From positions 1 through 64,000 of the forward strand of contig JAGWUH010000006.1 of NCBI GenBank assembly GCA_028868535.1: a DNA stretch of 64,000 nt. The letters run 5' to 3'. This document shows positions 62,436 through 64,000 of this stretch, piece by piece. Under the pieces are notes generated by a model. It did not search any database. It saw only the letters and a list, made by a program, of their open reading frames with translations, and was not told the DNA's origin. Position numbers and translations under genes: made by a program. This DNA comes from Sphingomonadales bacterium (GTDB taxonomy: Bacteria > Pseudomonadota > Alphaproteobacteria > Sphingomonadales > Sphingomonadaceae). Every line of letters begins with the position of its first letter. The first letter of the stretch is position 1.

Positions 62436-63227
62436 ATGCCTAACGCCTTGCCTTTGTTTCACCGCGTCACCGGCCAGCCGGTGATCGTGCTGGGCGAGGG
62501 CGATGCCGCCGAGGCCAAGCGGCGGCTGGTCCGCAACGCCGGGGCCGAGCCGATCGACGACTTGCAGCAAGGCATCGATCGCGGCGCCCGCCTCGCCTTC
62601 ATCGCCCACGCCGATGCGGCGATGGCCCAGGCCGACGCCCTCCGCGCCCGCTGCGCCGGCCTGCTGGTCAACGTCGTCGATCGCCCGGAGCTGTGCGATT
62701 TCACCACGCCGGCGATCGTCGAGCGCGGGCCGGTCCGCATCGCCATCGGCACCGGCGGTGCCTCCGCCGGGCTCGCCAAGGCGCTGCGACTGCGGCTGGA
62801 GGCGATGCTGCCACCCGGGCTGGGCCTCCTCGCGGAGGCGCTCCAGGCCGCGCGCGCCCGTCTGCGCCACCGCTTCCCCGATGGCAGCGAACGCCGTCGC
62901 GCGCTCGATGCCGCGCTGGCCACGGGCGGCCCGCTCGACCCGTTCGACCCCGCCGCGGCATCGCGGCTGCCGGACTGGCTCGCAGGCGCGGCCCCGGAAC
63001 CCGGGCAGGTGGTGGAGATCCGCCCCCGCAGCGGCGATCCCGACGATCTCACCCTGGCCGAGGCGCGCCGGCTCGGATCGGCCGACGTGCTCGCGCATGA
63101 ACCGGCGGTGCCCGCAGCGCTGCTGGCGCGCGCGCGGGCGGACGCGGCGCGGCAGGAGATCGCCCCCGGCGAATGGCTCACCCCCGGCCCCGGCCTGATC
63201 GTGATACTCCGCTGTCCGCCATCCTGA
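62436..63227 (+). CDS. Siroheme-type precorrin-2 dehydrogenase (CysG N-domain-like)
   Basis: 263 residues. The NAD-binding Rossmann loop is VIVLGEGDAAEAKRRLV and the family block LLVNVVDRPELCDFTTPAIV is intact, with GPVRIAIGTGGASAGLAKAL after it, typical of the CysG/Met8 dehydrogenase-ferrochelatase domain. It oxidises precorrin-2 and may chelate iron to make siroheme for sulfite or nitrite reductase. The C-terminal uroporphyrinogen methyltransferase domain is absent. The last 80 residues (PEPGQVVEIRPRSGDPDDLT) are unusual for the family and may be a separate add-on. Confidence 0.85.
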   Translation: MPNALPLFHRVTGQPVIVLGEGDAAEAKRRLVRNAGAEPIDDLQQGIDRGARLAFIAHADAAMAQADALRARCAGLLVNVVDRPELCDFTTPAIVERGPVRIAIGTGGASAGLAKALRLRLEAMLPPGLGLLAEALQAARARLRHRFPDGSERRRALDAALATGGPLDPFDPAAASRLPDWLAGAAPEPGQVVEIRPRSGDPDDLTLAEARRLGSADVLAHEPAVPAALLARARADAARQEIAPGEWLTPGPGLIVILRCPPS

Positions 63228-63346
63228 AAAGAGTCGTTTTCATATAACGGATTACGGTCTTTTAATTCGATCGACGGCCGCCCCCCGCGCCATCCACCGC
63301 CTCGCGATGCCTCACGCCTCGCGCCATCAACCGGAGGGAAAGCCCC

Positions 63347-63493
63347 ATGGAACTGCCCAAGATCGACATGAAGAACCTGCCCGACCAGACCCAGATGACC
63401 GGCGTCTTCGGCAGCGCGCTCGAACCCACCCGCACCGATGGTTCGGACGATTCGATCATCGCCCTGATGGTCTTCATCTACGACCTGTTCTGA
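63347..63493 (+). CDS. 48-residue peptide of unknown function
   Basis: An ORF of 49 codons with a perfect ggaggg 8 bp before the ATG. The peptide starts MELPKIDMKNLPDQTQMTGV, has an acidic Gly/Ser/Asp middle (RTDGSDDS) and a hydrophobic C-terminus (IIALMVFIYDLF). The strong ribosome-binding site, GC-rich codon usage and the 56-bp gap to the next gene on the same strand argue that it is real and cotranscribed with it. The layout (short polar leader, hydrophobic tail, next to an unknown gene) would also suit a ribosomal peptide or a small membrane-acting peptide. No function is known. Confidence 0.6.
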   Translation: MELPKIDMKNLPDQTQMTGVFGSALEPTRTDGSDDSIIALMVFIYDLF

Positions 63494-63549
63494 GTTCCGC
63501 ACCGGGGCGGGCCAGTCCCGCCCCGGCGTCCCGCGTGCGAGGGCCCGCC

Positions 63550-64000
63550 ATGATCGTTCATCCCGAAATCGCCGCGCTCCGCGATGACCCGGCGCCCCAG
63601 CGCGAGGCGCAGTCGATCATGGCACGCGCCAGCGAGCAATGGAGCGAGTCCGAGCGCGCCGTGCTCGATGCCCTGGCCGCGCTCGATCGCGGCGCGCCGC
63701 TCGCGGACCTGACGGCGCTGGCCGCGCTGTTCGCCGGTGCCGATGACGCGGCGCAGGCCTTCGCCACCGGCTTCGTGGCGGCCCAGGTCAACGCCCTGGC
63801 AAGCGCGCCGCTGGCCCATCTCGCGCATCGCCATTTCACCGATGGCACCAATTCGACGCTGCTGCTCGGCCGTGCCGGCGGCGTCACGCTGACGCTGGTG
63901 GCGATCGACGGCGCTGCCCATGCGCAGCGCCCGAATCCCGCTTCGGTCAGCTGCGCGCCGATCGAATCGTGGGACCGCGTCCTCGCCGGCGGCGGCAGCG
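63550..64000 (+). CDS. Unrecognised protein, 3' end beyond the window
   Basis: At least 150 codons open from the ATG at 63550 to the right edge, with no stop. The visible part is helix-rich (PQREAQSIMARASEQW, SERAVLDALAALDRG, LAALFAGADDAAQAFATGFV) and then turns into beta-like HFTDGTNSTLLLGRAGGVTL. Codon usage is typical of the window, so it is a real gene. The ATG lies 56 bp after the small peptide gene. No family was recognised. Confidence 0.7.
   Translation, partial: MIVHPEIAALRDDPAPQREAQSIMARASEQWSESERAVLDALAALDRGAPLADLTALAALFAGADDAAQAFATGFVAAQVNALASAPLAHLAHRHFTDGTNSTLLLGRAGGVTLTLVAIDGAAHAQRPNPASVSCAPIESWDRVLAGGGS

Noticed and set aside
1..64000. CRISPR array, prophage or insertion sequence
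   Set aside because: No regularly spaced repeats, integrase, transposase or structural phage genes were seen; the only recombinase trace is the fragment at 39020.

Overview
The window is high-GC, densely packed bacterial DNA that reads as a chromosomal segment of an alphaproteobacterium of the order Sphingomonadales (Novosphingobium/Sphingomonas type). The evidence is the run ubiB, ubiE (left) / mutM, TonB-like protein, rpsT, dnaA (right), a PEPxxW-type C-terminal sorting protein, several PQQ dehydrogenases, many orphan catabolic enzymes (CoA transferase, paired acyl-CoA dehydrogenases, P450, Rieske ferredoxins), and an EcfG-type stress promoter. No phage, insertion sequence, CRISPR array or rRNA operon was seen. 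One tRNA (Val) is present.

Layout. 0-6.8 kb: a PLP aminotransferase, a hydantoinase B/A pair and a multi-spanning membrane protein. 6.7-13.2 kb: conserved housekeeping genes for ubiquinone (ubiB, ubiE), DNA repair (mutM), ribosome (rpsT) and replication initiation (dnaA). 13.2-18.4 kb: small accessory genes, including two Rieske ferredoxins, a free-standing zinc-binding CZB protein, a class III CoA transferase, an SDR and a cytochrome c. An NTF2-like gene here carries an in-frame stop. 18.4-25.1 kb: a flotillin-like SPFH gene with a one-base frameshift, a TonB-like protein, acetyl-CoA synthetase, an MFS transporter and a DUF2721 protein. 25.1-34.9 kb: two PQQ dehydrogenases carrying cytochrome c domains at opposite ends, then selA, then a leftward molybdenum hydroxylase operon (FAD, 2Fe-2S and Mo subunits) ending in a MoaD/ThiS-like carrier.

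34.9-40.6 kb: a metallo-hydrolase, a three-gene signalling operon (kinase, receiver, receiver-kinase) behind a good EcfG promoter match, small genes, a YedK-type DNA-protein crosslink protein with no ordinary start codon, and tRNA-Val. 40.6-50.2 kb: envelope genes (CAP, L,D-transpeptidase, PEP-CTERM), cfa, membrane glucose dehydrogenase, and a DUF3142 lipoprotein with a 709-residue exported partner. 50.2-55.7 kb: a likely lipid, terpene or steroid catabolic cluster (unknown protein, P450, TetR, two acyl-CoA dehydrogenases). 55.9-64 kb: a cytoplasmic globin-coupled chemoreceptor, tlpA / argH-lptM-lysA with a duplicated hairpin repeat between lptM and lysA, a toxin-antitoxin pair facing a solitary antitoxin, a siroheme-type dehydrogenase, and a 48-residue peptide gene followed by an unrecognised gene that runs off the end.

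The region looks like a stable core (ubi-mutM-rpsT-dnaA, argH-lysA) surrounded by periplasmic quinone-linked oxidation and organic-acid catabolism. Three genes show signs of damage or unusual expression: the NTF2-like stop, the SPFH frameshift and the YedK ATC start. All assignments come from reading sequence and motifs; no database search was run.
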